Assembly: GCA_903872255.1 (NCBI GenBank)
Contig: CAIQJW010000251.1
Location: forward strand, 1-15,496
Direction: 5' to 3'
From: an uncultured delta proteobacterium
Lineage (GTDB): Bacteria; Desulfobacterota; Syntrophorhabdia; Syntrophorhabdales; Syntrophorhabdaceae
DNA length: 15,496 nucleotides
The position numbers were made by a program, and so were the translations under genes. Positions 1-8,900 of the stretch are shown here, one piece after another; position 1 is the stretch's first letter, and each line of letters starts with the position of its first letter. The notes beneath the pieces are model-generated. The model did not search any database. It was given only the letters and a program-made list of their open reading frames with translations, and was not told the DNA's origin.

Positions 1-312
1 GGATATATATCCGAAAGGTTTCACGACGGGAAAGCCGCTTTCCTCAAGATATGCCGTAGTATCCAACTCATCAAACGCACGCCCCTCTCCCAGGAATGCG
101 CCTTTCGTAACACCCCTAAGCCAACCGCCATGCAGGTATTGCCTGATCACGAAAGTATTTCCATCAAAATCAAACACGCCGGGCGCACCCCTGCCCGCCG
201 TTAATCTCCTTTCCGGAACCATCGCCCTATTAATAAAAGCCGCGATATCGGCGCATTCCCCCCGATAAACAATAAAAAACCGATCCGCCCTATCCCGCTT
301 GAGTTCTGCCAT
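1..312 (-). CDS. Lipopolysaccharide kinase, Kdo/WaaP (KdkA-like) family, N-terminal part
   Basis: The first 104 codons are visible and the gene continues past the left edge. The translation has a glycine-rich GRGAPGVF stretch (about residues 41-48), then IRQYLHGGWLR, a GRAFDELD segment and ESGFPVVKPFGY at about 89-100. This order matches the N-lobe of 3-deoxy-D-manno-octulosonic acid kinase (KdkA) and related WaaP/InaA kinases, which use ATP to phosphorylate inner-core sugars of lipopolysaccharide at the cytoplasmic membrane. The ATG at 312 is preceded by a weak GGTGA. In-frame GTG codons lie just upstream at 318 and 321, and a stop at 330-328 limits the start. The catalytic C-lobe is outside the window, so activity and exact substrate cannot be judged. 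It is transcribed in the same direction as the upstream hydrolase but is separated from it by a 230-base palindromic element. Confidence 0.68.
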   Translation of the reverse strand, partial: MAELKRDRADRFFIVYRGECADIAAFINRAMVPERRLTAGRGAPGVFDFDGNTFVIRQYLHGGWLRGVTKGAFLGEGRAFDELDTTAYLEESGFPVVKPFGYIS

Positions 313-340
313 TCTCACCACTAGTCGTCATCCCGGCGAA

Positions 341-558
341 GAGACTGTGTCGCAATTCGCCTAAGTCCGTCATCCCGGCCCCCGAGTCGGGATCCAAGGT
401 TTTTCTTTTTGAGCCCTTTGAAAACCTTAAAACCAGAAACAATAATAACAACCAAACCTTGGATCCCGGGTCAAGCCCGGGATGACGGCGAGTAATTCAG
501 TCGAAACAACAGGTCAAGCAACTAAAAATAACGCAATCGGGGATTGCGACACAGTCTC
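341..558. repeat. Nested inverted repeat (REP/MITE-like element)
   Basis: Two inverted repeats are nested. The outer arms are GAGACTGTGTCGCAAT (341-356) and its exact complement at 543-558. The inner arms run 367-402 and 454-488 and match at most positions. They begin CCGTCATCCCGG, pass through GGATCCAAGGTTT, and are reflected as AAACCTTGGATCC ending in GGGATGACGG. The centre (403-453) is AT-rich. A further GTCATCCCGGCG lies at 327-338, outside the outer left arm. There is no coding capacity for a transposase. The GTCATCCCGG/GGATCCA arms resemble dispersed palindromic repeats seen in many proteobacterial genomes. Transcribed, it would fold into a long hairpin between the two leftward genes and could stop or slow readthrough. 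The rest of the 313-639 gap shows no gene. Confidence 0.75.
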
Positions 559-639
559 GAAAACCTGGATCCAGTGTCTTTGCTTTTCAAAATCAATAAT
601 TAGCCTGAATAGGATTGTATACGATATATCCATGATTTT

Positions 640-1362
640 CTATATTTCTATCTCCATCCCGTCTTCAGCCAGCAGGTACGGGGCGTGAAGGACACCTTTA
701 TATGTATCCCAGTCGGGATAAAGGTGCGTGAGCAGGACACGCTTCGGCATTGCCTTTTTCACAATTCTATAGAGGGATTCAAGGTTAAGGTGCCCCTTCA
801 CCTTGCGCTCGGGAAAGGCGCATTCGGCAACGAGGAGATCGGCCCTGTCGGCCAGTTTTATGAGGTTTTGTGAAAAATCAGTGTCCCCCGAAAATGTCAG
901 CGATCTTTTTTCGTCAAGCCTGATACCGATGCTTTCGGGATTGTGCCTGACGGGTGCGGTAGTTATCGTGACCCCGTTAAATGCCCGGGACTCATTGACG
1001 AGGCGCTTTACGGTAAGATCATATGTTTTCGGCTCGATCCAGGGATATATCTTCCTGAGCCCCCGGTAAAAGCGGGTGATCCCATTCCCGCCGATTATTG
1101 TCAACGGTTTTTCACGCGCCGTTTTCCCGTAATTACACGCGAAGAAAAATGTGGAGAGATCCGCTGTGTGATCGACATGAAAATGTGTAATTACAATGAG
1201 ATCAATATCATCTACCTCAAAACCCCGCTCGAGGAGCCTCCTTACGACCGACGGGCCAACATCAACGAGGATATTGAAATCCCGGGCAATGACCAGGTAA
1301 GCCGAGGAATTTCTCTCAATACGCGGAATAGCAGTTCCCGTTCCCAGAATATGAAGTTTCAT
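640..1362 (-). CDS. Metallo-beta-lactamase-fold hydrolase, ribonuclease Z-like
   Basis: The 240-residue protein has the MBL-fold metal ligands in order: HFHVDH at about 60-65, His140 in PVRHNPE, Asp160 in FSGDTDF, and His213 in LLTHLYP. A GHLN motif is at about 190-193. This is the layout of two-zinc hydrolases in the ribonuclease Z/AtsA branch. The long flexible arm of true tRNase Z is not evident, so a tRNA 3'-processing role is uncertain and a phosphodiesterase or other esterase role is equally possible. No signal peptide is seen, so the protein is probably cytoplasmic. I chose ATG 1362 because family similarity starts at MKLHILGTGT. An upstream TTG at 1407 would add 15 residues. Neither start has a clear Shine-Dalgarno sequence. 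The gene is divergent from glnS. Confidence 0.8.
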   Translation of the reverse strand: MKLHILGTGTAIPRIERNSSAYLVIARDFNILVDVGPSVVRRLLERGFEVDDIDLIVITHFHVDHTADLSTFFFACNYGKTAREKPLTIIGGNGITRFYRGLRKIYPWIEPKTYDLTVKRLVNESRAFNGVTITTAPVRHNPESIGIRLDEKRSLTFSGDTDFSQNLIKLADRADLLVAECAFPERKVKGHLNLESLYRIVKKAMPKRVLLTHLYPDWDTYKGVLHAPYLLAEDGMEIEI

Positions 1363-1424
1363 ATACGAATGATAAAGCAAAGAAGCCTGAAAGGCAATAC
1401 GGGTCAAAAGAGGGGATCGGCGCG

Positions 1425-1453
1425 TTGATAATGAATGCCGTATATGTTAGAAA
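1425..1453 (+). promoter_or_regulatory. Possible glnS promoter
   Basis: TTGATA at 1425-1430 and TAGAAA at 1448-1453 are 17 bases apart, upstream of glnS. The -10 match is poor. TTGATAAT occurs again at 1456-1463. This is weak support only, in the divergent gap between the MBL-fold gene and glnS. Confidence 0.22.
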
Positions 1454-1522
1454 TATTGATAATTTAGGATCGCCTGTCGGGATACTGCAAATACTCAGAG
1501 GGCCCACCCATTCGAGGAAGAT

Positions 1523-3205
1523 ATGATTGAAAATGATGCGTTGACCCAAAGTGATTTTATTCGGGAGATTGTTGACAATGATCTCAAAACAGGGAAACGT
1601 GACCGGGTCGCCACCCGTTTCCCGCCCGAACCGAACGGGTACCTTCATATAGGTCATGCTAAATCGGTCTGCCTCAATTTCGGGCTGGCTCGGCAGTATA
1701 AGGGCACCTGCAACCTGCGCATGGATGACACGGACCCCGCGGGCGAATCCATGGAATTTGTAGGTTCAATTCAAGATGATGTCAGGTGGCTGGGATTCGA
1801 TTGGGAGGACCGGTTATTTTTTGCATCTGATTATTTTGAAAAACTTTGCCAGTTTGCGATCGATCTTATAAAAGCAGGAAAAGCTTATGTCTGCAGCCTT
1901 AGTGCGGACCAAATAAGGGCATATCGGGGAACTCTCACGGAACCCGGAAAGAACAGTCCCTATCGCGACAGGCCGATCGAAGAGAACCTTGACCTCTTTT
2001 CCCGTATGAGATCGGGAGAATTTCAGGATGGGGCCCATGTCCTGAGAGCGAAAATAGACATGGCCTCGCCCAATGTCACGATGCGCGATCCCGTGATCTA
2101 CCGGATAAAGAGATCGGGCCATTACCGAATGGGCAACGACTGGGTTATATACCCCATGTATGACTTTGCTCACTGCCTTTCGGATTCGATCGAAGGGATA
2201 ACACATTCAATATGTACGCTGGAGTTTGAAAACAACAGGCCTCTTTATGACTGGTTTGTGAACGAGCTGATAGAAGGCCCTAAACCCCGGCAGGTTGAAT
2301 TTGCCCGGCTTAACGTGAGCTACACTATCCTGAGTAAGAGAAGGTTGATCGAACTCGTTGAAAATAAACTCGTGAACGGATGGGATGACCCCCGCATGCC
2401 AACGGTCGCAGGAATGAGACGGCGCGGATATACAGCAAGCTCTATCCGGGAGTTCTGCTCCCGCATCGGCGTTGCAAAAAATGATAATCTGGTAGATATC
2501 GCACTTCTGGAACATTGCGTGCGTGAAGACCTGAACGAATCAGCTCCACGGGCAATGGCCGTATTGCATCCGCTCAAGGTGATCATCGACAATTATCCTG
2601 AGGGCCGGGCCGAGGATATGGAGTGTGCCAATCATCCTCAGAAACCGGAAATGGGCACCCGAAAAGTGCCGTTTTCAAATACCATTTACATTGAAAAAGA
2701 TGATTTTATGGAAGATCCTCCTCGAAAATATAAACGTCTCGGTCCCGGCCGTGAGATCCGGTTAAGAAATTCATATGTGATACGTTTTTCGTCGATGGTC
2801 AAAGATGCCGTGACAGGCGAGATCCGGGAATTGCATTGCACATATGATCCCGACACGAGGAACGCCGCCCCTCAAGACGGCCGAAAGGTTGATGGCGTTA
2901 TCCACTGGGTTTCGGCGGCACATGCCGTACCCGCAATGGTCCGCCTGTATGACAGACTGTTCAAGGTGGCCGATCCTGCAGGCACCGAAGGCGACATGAC
3001 AGACCTTTTGAACCCTGAATCGCTTGAAGTCATTAACGCCGCGTATGTCGAGCCGGGACTGGCACAGGCAACACCCGGGCAAAAGTATCAATTTGAACGT
3101 CTCGGTTATTTCTGTTGTGATCTGAAAGATTCGCTGCCCGGAAAGCCGGTGTTTAACCGGATAGTCACACTTCGCGATTCATGGGCAAAGATCGCCGGCA
3201 AATAG
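1523..3205 (+). CDS. glnS: Glutaminyl-tRNA synthetase
   Basis: This is a class I aminoacyl-tRNA synthetase that charges tRNA(Gln) with glutamine using ATP in the cytoplasm. The 560 residues are close to the 554 of the Escherichia coli enzyme. The HIGH signature is in PPEPNGYLHIGHAK at about 34-47. The KMSKS-type loop is the GlnRS form ILSKRRL at about 269-275. WDDPRMPT and RRRGYT follow in the usual order, and the C-terminal half matches the two beta-barrel anticodon-binding domains. GAGGAAG sits five bases before ATG 1523. The GlnRS-specific features (MDDTDPA, LEFENNRPLYDW) separate it from GluRS. A dedicated GlnRS implies that this genome need not rely only on the GatCAB amidotransferase route. 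The next gene begins within 20 bases, so an operon is likely. Confidence 0.97.
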   Translation: MIENDALTQSDFIREIVDNDLKTGKRDRVATRFPPEPNGYLHIGHAKSVCLNFGLARQYKGTCNLRMDDTDPAGESMEFVGSIQDDVRWLGFDWEDRLFFASDYFEKLCQFAIDLIKAGKAYVCSLSADQIRAYRGTLTEPGKNSPYRDRPIEENLDLFSRMRSGEFQDGAHVLRAKIDMASPNVTMRDPVIYRIKRSGHYRMGNDWVIYPMYDFAHCLSDSIEGITHSICTLEFENNRPLYDWFVNELIEGPKPRQVEFARLNVSYTILSKRRLIELVENKLVNGWDDPRMPTVAGMRRRGYTASSIREFCSRIGVAKNDNLVDIALLEHCVREDLNESAPRAMAVLHPLKVIIDNYPEGRAEDMECANHPQKPEMGTRKVPFSNTIYIEKDDFMEDPPRKYKRLGPGREIRLRNSYVIRFSSMVKDAVTGEIRELHCTYDPDTRNAAPQDGRKVDGVIHWVSAAHAVPAMVRLYDRLFKVADPAGTEGDMTDLLNPESLEVINAAYVEPGLAQATPGQKYQFERLGYFCCDLKDSLPGKPVFNRIVTLRDSWAKIAGK

Positions 3206-3223
3206 ATGATCAAGGAGCTGCGC

Positions 3224-4198
3224 ATGTCCCTTTTTCAAAAGGTCTTTTTTGTATTTCTTGCCGTATTTTTCCTGTGCACGGCCGCCTTTGCTGCAGATAA
3301 AAAACCCGTCTTCATTTTTGCTTCCGAGGAAGAGGGAAGATCAATACTTACAGCACGGGATGAATTTATTGAAAATATGAGCCCGCTTGACCGCGCTATA
3401 CGCATGCGGTCCGAAAAACCCGTATCCGCAGATGAATTCCTGAAATTTGTCGGGAATAATATCACCTCGTGGGACAACGAAGAGAGGGAACAGGTGCAGA
3501 AGGTCCTGGCTTCCCTGTCACCGAAATTTGATTCGTTTGCGCCTTATTTGCCCGACAAGATCTACCTGATAAGGACAACGGGCAACGAAGAGGGCGGCGT
3601 GGCTTATACTCGCGGTAATGCCATAGTGTTTCCGCGCAGGCTGCCCATGTCGGACGTGCTCGGCCTTTATAAAATAATCTCCCATGAGATTTTTCATGTT
3701 ATCAGCCGGCAGAACAAACAGCTTAAAGACAAACTCTACGGCATCATAGGTTTCAGCAAATGCCCTGTTTACAATCTTCCTAAAAGCCTCGATAACCGCC
3801 GCATCACCAACCCCGACTCACCGCTCAATGAATATTGTATTCAGGTAAGGGTGGCCAAAAAGGATGTCATTGTCCTTCCCCTCCTTTATTCTCAGGTCGA
3901 CGCATACAGCAAACGAGATGGCGAAGAATTGTTTGACTATCTCCAGGCGGCATTTCTGTCGATTGCGCGGGTAAAAAACCCGGGACAGAAAACGATAATC
4001 TTAAAAGACAGCGAGATGACCCTCTATAAAGAGGAAGAATTGCAGGGCTTTTTTGAGCAGATCGGGAATAATACGGATTACACGATCCATCCCGAGGAAA
4101 TACTGGCCGATAATTTTTCATATCTATTCCTGGGGGTAACGGAAATAGAATCACCCCGGATCATCGAGAAAATGAAGACAATAATGGGCGATAGGTGA
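3224..4198 (+). CDS. Secreted putative zinc metallopeptidase (HExxH)
   Basis: The 324-residue protein begins with a clear signal peptide, MSLFQKVFFVFLAVFF, ending with a likely cut after TAAFA. I chose ATG 3224 because AAGGAG lies seven bases upstream; an in-frame ATG at 3206 abuts the glnS stop and would spoil the signal peptide. HEIFH at about 154-158 is a zinc-binding HExxH motif. A downstream HPEEILADNFSYLF segment (about 290-303) looks like the glutamate-bearing helix that gives the third ligand in gluzincin-like peptidases. I do not recognise a named family. If active, it would cleave peptides in the periplasm or outside the cell. It probably shares a transcript with glnS and with the small secreted protein starting seven bases after its stop. 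Confidence 0.72.
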   Translation: MSLFQKVFFVFLAVFFLCTAAFAADKKPVFIFASEEEGRSILTARDEFIENMSPLDRAIRMRSEKPVSADEFLKFVGNNITSWDNEEREQVQKVLASLSPKFDSFAPYLPDKIYLIRTTGNEEGGVAYTRGNAIVFPRRLPMSDVLGLYKIISHEIFHVISRQNKQLKDKLYGIIGFSKCPVYNLPKSLDNRRITNPDSPLNEYCIQVRVAKKDVIVLPLLYSQVDAYSKRDGEELFDYLQAAFLSIARVKNPGQKTIILKDSEMTLYKEEELQGFFEQIGNNTDYTIHPEEILADNFSYLFLGVTEIESPRIIEKMKTIMGDR

Positions 4199-4204
4199 TG
4201 GACA

Positions 4205-4690
4205 ATGGGTAATGGGACAAAAACAATATTCAATGGCATTTTTTTCAGATTCATCCTTGGATTATCCTTTCTGATCGCAATGCTCGGTACGCCTGCCCTG
4301 GCGGGTGAGATCGGGGCGGATGTCGAAAAGATATTGCGGGATATCCGCCAGGACCAACCGGTGCCGGCAGTTACCTACCTGACAAAGACTGAACCTGTCA
4401 ATGTTAATTGCACGTATTATCGTGGAAATTATCAGGGCATAAAGATATCCGTCGAGACCCATCCGAACAGCCAACGGGTCGCATCCGTCCTTCTTCAGAT
4501 CCCCGGGCCCGACCGGACAAAACAGGTATTCCCCGCCGTCAAACGTGCGATAGGGCCGCCCCGTTCGAGCAACCCAAAAAAATCGGAGTACGGTTGGGAA
4601 TGGCCCAACTACCGGACTGCTTCGCTCCATTACGCAAAAGGTGCCGGGTCCGGCACGGGAACTACGGTTGTTTCGCTCTTCTACAGGTAA
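4205..4690 (+). CDS. Small secreted protein of unknown function
   Basis: The 161-residue product has a charged start, a hydrophobic segment (about 13-29) and a likely signal peptidase site after TPALA. The mature part is about 127 residues, soluble and mixed alpha/beta in look, ending VVSLFYR. It has a single cysteine in NVNCTYYRG and no motif I recognise. ATG 4205 lies seven bases after the stop of the HExxH gene, with GGTGA just upstream, so translational coupling is plausible. The pairing with a secreted peptidase suggests a periplasmic partner, substrate or inhibitor, but nothing in the sequence shows this. It converges on the cation transporter gene, and no good terminator is visible in the 29-base gap. 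Confidence 0.7.
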   Translation: MGNGTKTIFNGIFFRFILGLSFLIAMLGTPALAGEIGADVEKILRDIRQDQPVPAVTYLTKTEPVNVNCTYYRGNYQGIKISVETHPNSQRVASVLLQIPGPDRTKQVFPAVKRAIGPPRSSNPKKSEYGWEWPNYRTASLHYAKGAGSGTGTTVVSLFYR

Positions 4691-4719
4691 GGCCGGCCAT
4701 TAAAAAGTGCGGTTCCGTT

Positions 4720-5751
4720 TCACGGTTCTGTCCTGTCTCCCGGTGCATAGCCCATTGTTTCGACGCTGCCAGGTTCGGCGCCGAGGTACGTGGCCACTAA
4801 GTGGCGGGCATGGAGCATGTCGCCTTCCATGCTGTCGAAGACCACGCAGACATCCAGCTCGGACTCGATATCCTTGAGCATTCTGGTGATGTCACGCTTC
4901 ATGAGCGCGGCCTCCTTGACGGTGGCATCGTCCGGTGATGTGAAACATACGGTGAGAAAGAAACGCCGTCCCGCCTTGCGCAACCGAAACCACTCTACAG
5001 CGTTGAGCCTGAAGCGCTCGCAGCATTCGCTGCACTTTTTTATGATGCTCTCACGGATATCCTCGCTCGGACAGGCGTCCACCATGTCATAAAAGCTGTC
5101 GCGTATAATCTTTATGGGCTTGGCCAGAAAAGCCAGCGCGATCAGGATGCAGGTGATGGGATCGACGTAGGCGGTGTATTGCTCCCAGCCGGGCCTTTGC
5201 TGCATGACCATGCCGATCGAGAAAGCGACACAGATGCCGGCAGAGACGTAGCCTTCGATCAGCCAGAGCTGGCTGTCGGCGACGAGCACCTCAGAGCGCC
5301 ACTTGCGGCCGGCGCGACGCATGAAGATACCCATGCCCATACCGATGAAGATGCTGACAAACGCGAAGCCTACGATAACCCCGACGTGATCGACGGGATC
5401 AGGGTGAATGAGATCCTGCGACGCCGTGGCCAGCGTGGTGCAGCACAGGGCCAGGAGAAGGAATCCGTCGACGGCAGTCATGAAGGACTCGAACTTGGCA
5501 TAGCCGTAGTGATACCTCTCGTTCGGCGGCTGGTGTATCTTCTTCACCACGTATATCGACAGGAACGAAATGACGATGTCGATCATGCTGTACATGCCAT
5601 CGAGGAGCATGGCCTGGGAATCCGAGATCATGGCAATGGTTATGGCGATGATCGCGTAAACTATGGTGATGACAGTGGCAATCTTGAGGAGCAGCAGTTC
5701 TTTCTGGCTGTTCGTCATTCCCTTGCCCGATCCGGTGCGGGTGTCGCTCAT
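4720..5751 (-). CDS. Cation diffusion facilitator (CDF) family transporter, atypical metal sites
   Basis: The 343-residue inner-membrane protein has about six hydrophobic segments (about 24-42, 50-70, 92-110, 124-144, 166-182, 193-211) and a cytoplasmic C-terminal domain of about 130 residues, as in CDF exporters such as YiiP, which swap a divalent metal for protons. Family landmarks are DSQAMLLDGMYSMID (about 44-58), the YHYGYAKFES loop (80-89) and VADSQLWLIEG (157-167). Aligned by eye to YiiP, the transport-site ligands D45, D49, H153 and D157 become Tyr54, Asp58, Leu162 and Glu166, and a loop histidine becomes tyrosine. Substrate is therefore uncertain. ATG 5751 has GGAG about nine bases upstream. 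The gene is divergent from the autotransporter gene, with a 14-base palindrome between them. Confidence 0.86.
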   Translation of the reverse strand: MSDTRTGSGKGMTNSQKELLLLKIATVITIVYAIIAITIAMISDSQAMLLDGMYSMIDIVISFLSIYVVKKIHQPPNERYHYGYAKFESFMTAVDGFLLLALCCTTLATASQDLIHPDPVDHVGVIVGFAFVSIFIGMGMGIFMRRAGRKWRSEVLVADSQLWLIEGYVSAGICVAFSIGMVMQQRPGWEQYTAYVDPITCILIALAFLAKPIKIIRDSFYDMVDACPSEDIRESIIKKCSECCERFRLNAVEWFRLRKAGRRFFLTVCFTSPDDATVKEAALMKRDITRMLKDIESELDVCVVFDSMEGDMLHARHLVATYLGAEPGSVETMGYAPGDRTEP

Positions 5752-5813
5752 GATGTCAACTCCGTGGTCCCTGTCCGACCATCGTCAATCCGTCGACGGC
5801 CAGCCGGTTTGAT

Positions 5814-5827
5814 AAGAACTTGTTCTT
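5814..5827. promoter_or_regulatory. Palindrome, possible operator
   Basis: AAGAAC-TT-GTTCTT has perfect six-base arms around a two-base centre. It lies in the divergent gap between the CDF transporter (start 5751) and the autotransporter (start 5992), where an operator for either would be expected. No regulator gene is adjacent, so its role is a guess. Confidence 0.3.
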
Positions 5828-5872
5828 GATGTAAGGAGTTTAGGAAAAAGGCCATCGCATGTCAACTTGATA

Positions 5873-5899
5873 TTGATATGAATGATGGGCTGTGATAAT
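5873..5899 (+). promoter_or_regulatory. Possible promoter of the autotransporter-porin pair
   Basis: TTGATA at 5873-5878 and an extended -10, TGTGATAAT (5891-5899, hexamer GATAAT), are 15 bases apart. A second TTGATA at 5867-5872 would give a 21-base spacer. The TG extension makes the shorter spacing tolerable. It lies about 95 bases upstream of the autotransporter start in an AT-rich stretch. Confidence 0.3.
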
Positions 5900-5991
5900 A
5901 AGTTATTCAATATATACACGCTGCCGACCGTTACCTAACCGGTTGTAATACTTCGCCGATATCGTTGGCAGATATCCCGCAGACAGGACAT

Positions 5992-8900
5992 ATGAAAGAC
6001 AGAAAAGCTGCTCAGGGAAGCATCGGTCTATTTATATTCATATTCTGGGCGATACTGCTGCCGGGCATTGTTTTAGGCGAAGCCTTCACACCGAACGATC
6101 CCTATTTCTCCTACAACGAGACTTTAAGGCCCTACTATCCGGGTCAATGGCATCTCAAGAACGACGGAAGGGCCGTAGGAGACAAGAGCAATGTCGGCGT
6201 CGATGCGGGCCTCAAAGGTGCCTGGGATCTGGGGTATACGGGCAAGGGGATCGTTATCGGCATAGTCGATGACGGCGTTGAGGGGGGCCACGAAGACATA
6301 AAGGCCAACTACAGCGCGGCGCTTAGCCGCACGTTCCTGAAGGGCAGCACACTTGACGCCACGGGCCCCATATACCGGGCCGACAATCACGGGACGTCGG
6401 TGGCCGGAGTTGCCGCCGCCAGGGGAGGCAACGGCATCGGAGGAACGGGAGCGGCCCCCTATGCAACCATTGCCGACCTTCGCCTTCTTGATGACAACGT
6501 CGTTACTGAAGACTACATCAACGCATACCTCTGGGGAAGCGGTGTGGAACAAAAGAACGGCAAGTATGTCATAACAAAGGATGCCTCCATACAGGTCAAG
6601 AATCACAGTTACGGCAAGAAATACCCGTGGAGCCAGGACAATCCGAACATCTCGAGCGTGATCAATAAAAGCGCCGAGAACGGTGTCATACACGTTTGGG
6701 CAGCCGGCAACGAACGGGGCAAGATCGATGAGGACGCCAGCAAAAACCAGACCCATGCCAACAGTAACGTCATTACCGTTGCAGCCCTGGGGAGCAACGG
6801 TAAGTACTCCTACTACAGCAATTACAGCGCCAGCGTCTTTGTCACGGCCCCCTCCAACGGTAGTGGCACCCTGGGCATAATCACCACGGACAGGACTGGG
6901 GCAAACCTGGGTTACAACCTCTGGTCCGCGGACAAGAACCCCAACGGGGACCAGGGTGATGTATTCCCTGATACCAACTATTGCAGTGATTTCGGCGGCA
7001 CATCTTCTGCGGCGCCTCTTGTGGCGGGCATCATGGCCCTGGGCAAGGAAGCGAACAAGTACATGGACGTCCGGATGGCAAAACATGCACTCGTCCTGAC
7101 ATCGACCATGGTCGACCCCAATGACGCAAGTGCGACGGGTGGATGGGTGAAGAACGGGGCAGGCTACTCATTCAATCCCAATTACGGTTTCGGCAACATC
7201 AATGCCGGGAAGTTCGTCGAAAAAGTGAAATCGATCAAGGGCATTAGCGCCCAGACCTCCTACTCAACCCCCGTTCAGCCAGTGAATGAGACTATCAAGT
7301 ATCTTGACGGCAACAATGCGGGGGGAACGAGCAAACAGATCACCATAGACACAACCAAGCTTCTCCCTTCACTCAGGCAGCCTCTGGAGGGTGTACAGGT
7401 CAATCTCAACTTTACCCATACAAAACGCGGAGATCTGACGGCGTACATAACCTCCCCCTATGGGACAAAGAGCCGTCTGTTCAACTCCACTACACATTTT
7501 ACCGACCCGAAGCAGCAAGACGATGCGAGTGTTACCGACTTTGGCTGGACCTTTCTTTCCAACGCCTTCTGGGGGGAAGACCCCCTCGGAGGGACAGACA
7601 AGTCGTCCGGCACGTGGACGATCATGATGGGAGACAGGGTCAACAAGGCTGCCAGTGATCTCGGTACCTGGAACAGCTACACACTTACGCTGCTTATGGG
7701 CAAACTGCTGTTCGACGGGGTCGGCGTCATCGTCCAGACCGAGAATATCAACGCCAGGTCCTTTTGGATGCAAAATGCCGGGGATACCTTTGTGAATCCC
7801 AAGGGGTACACCCTTGAGGTCAACGAGAAGGTCCAACTCTCTGCCGGGGAAATGAACGTGAACGGGTTGGTCAAAATGTCGAGGCCGGAAGATGACGAAG
7901 ACGAAGGTGAATTCATCCTCGACGGCGGCATCGTTTCCGGAGGCGGCACCATCGAGGTCCCCTACGGTTTCTATCACCTGTCGGGAACCATCAAGCCCGG
8001 CAATTCCATCGGCACCCTCTCCATAATCGGCGATTATTATCAGGAACCTCAGGCAAAGCTCCTCATCGAGATCGCCTCGCCCACGAACAATGACATCCTC
8101 GCCATCACCGGCGGGGCCTACCTGAGCGGCATCCTCGAGACCTCCTGGCAGGGCGGCGCCACCCCCGCCATAGGGACCGTATTCGGCGCCTTCCTCACGG
8201 CCACGGAGGGAATAACGGGACAGTTCTCAAGCCTGCTTACCAACATTACCCCCACGGTGGTCTTCAAGCCCAAATACAACATCCCCAACCAGGTCTACCT
8301 CGTCGTCGAGCGCGATTACATCAACGAGGTTCTCCTCCCTTACCTCAACACCAACCAGATAGCGGTGGGAACGATGCTCAACAGCGTCGGCAATACCGCC
8401 ACGGGCGACCTCAACACCGTCCTTACCGCCATCGATGCAATACCGCAGTACAACCAGATACCTGGTGTATACGACCAGATAGCCCCCCGGGGCGGCGAGG
8501 CGATATTCTCCATGGGTATCAGTTCCAGGATATTCCAGTCGGCCAATGTATCGGAGCGCTTAAGCGACGTGAGGCGGGGCGTACGGGGTGCGAACCTCGA
8601 CGGGGCCTTCATCAGGAACAGCGACTTCATACGGGAGGGCAGGGACAGGCCGATATTGCTGGCTTCTGCGGGCCCTGACATGAGCGGGATGCTCCCCTCC
8701 GGTGCCGACGAGAAGTGGGGCGTCTTCATAAAGGGCAACGCCGTATCCGCGGACCAGAGGGACACGCCCGACCAGGCAGGGTACAGCTTCACCAGCGCCG
8801 GGGCCACCCTGGGCATGGACTGGCGGTTCACGGGCAGCCTTGCGGCGGGGCTGTTCGTGGGATACTCGGGTTCCAGGGCCGACGTGGACAATAACGGCAG

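Noticed and set aside
6124..7086. A 320-codon minus-strand open frame inside the autotransporter gene
   Set aside because: It is the antisense of the subtilase domain, whose motifs are clear on the plus strand. The antisense product has low-complexity valine-rich sequence and no recognisable family.
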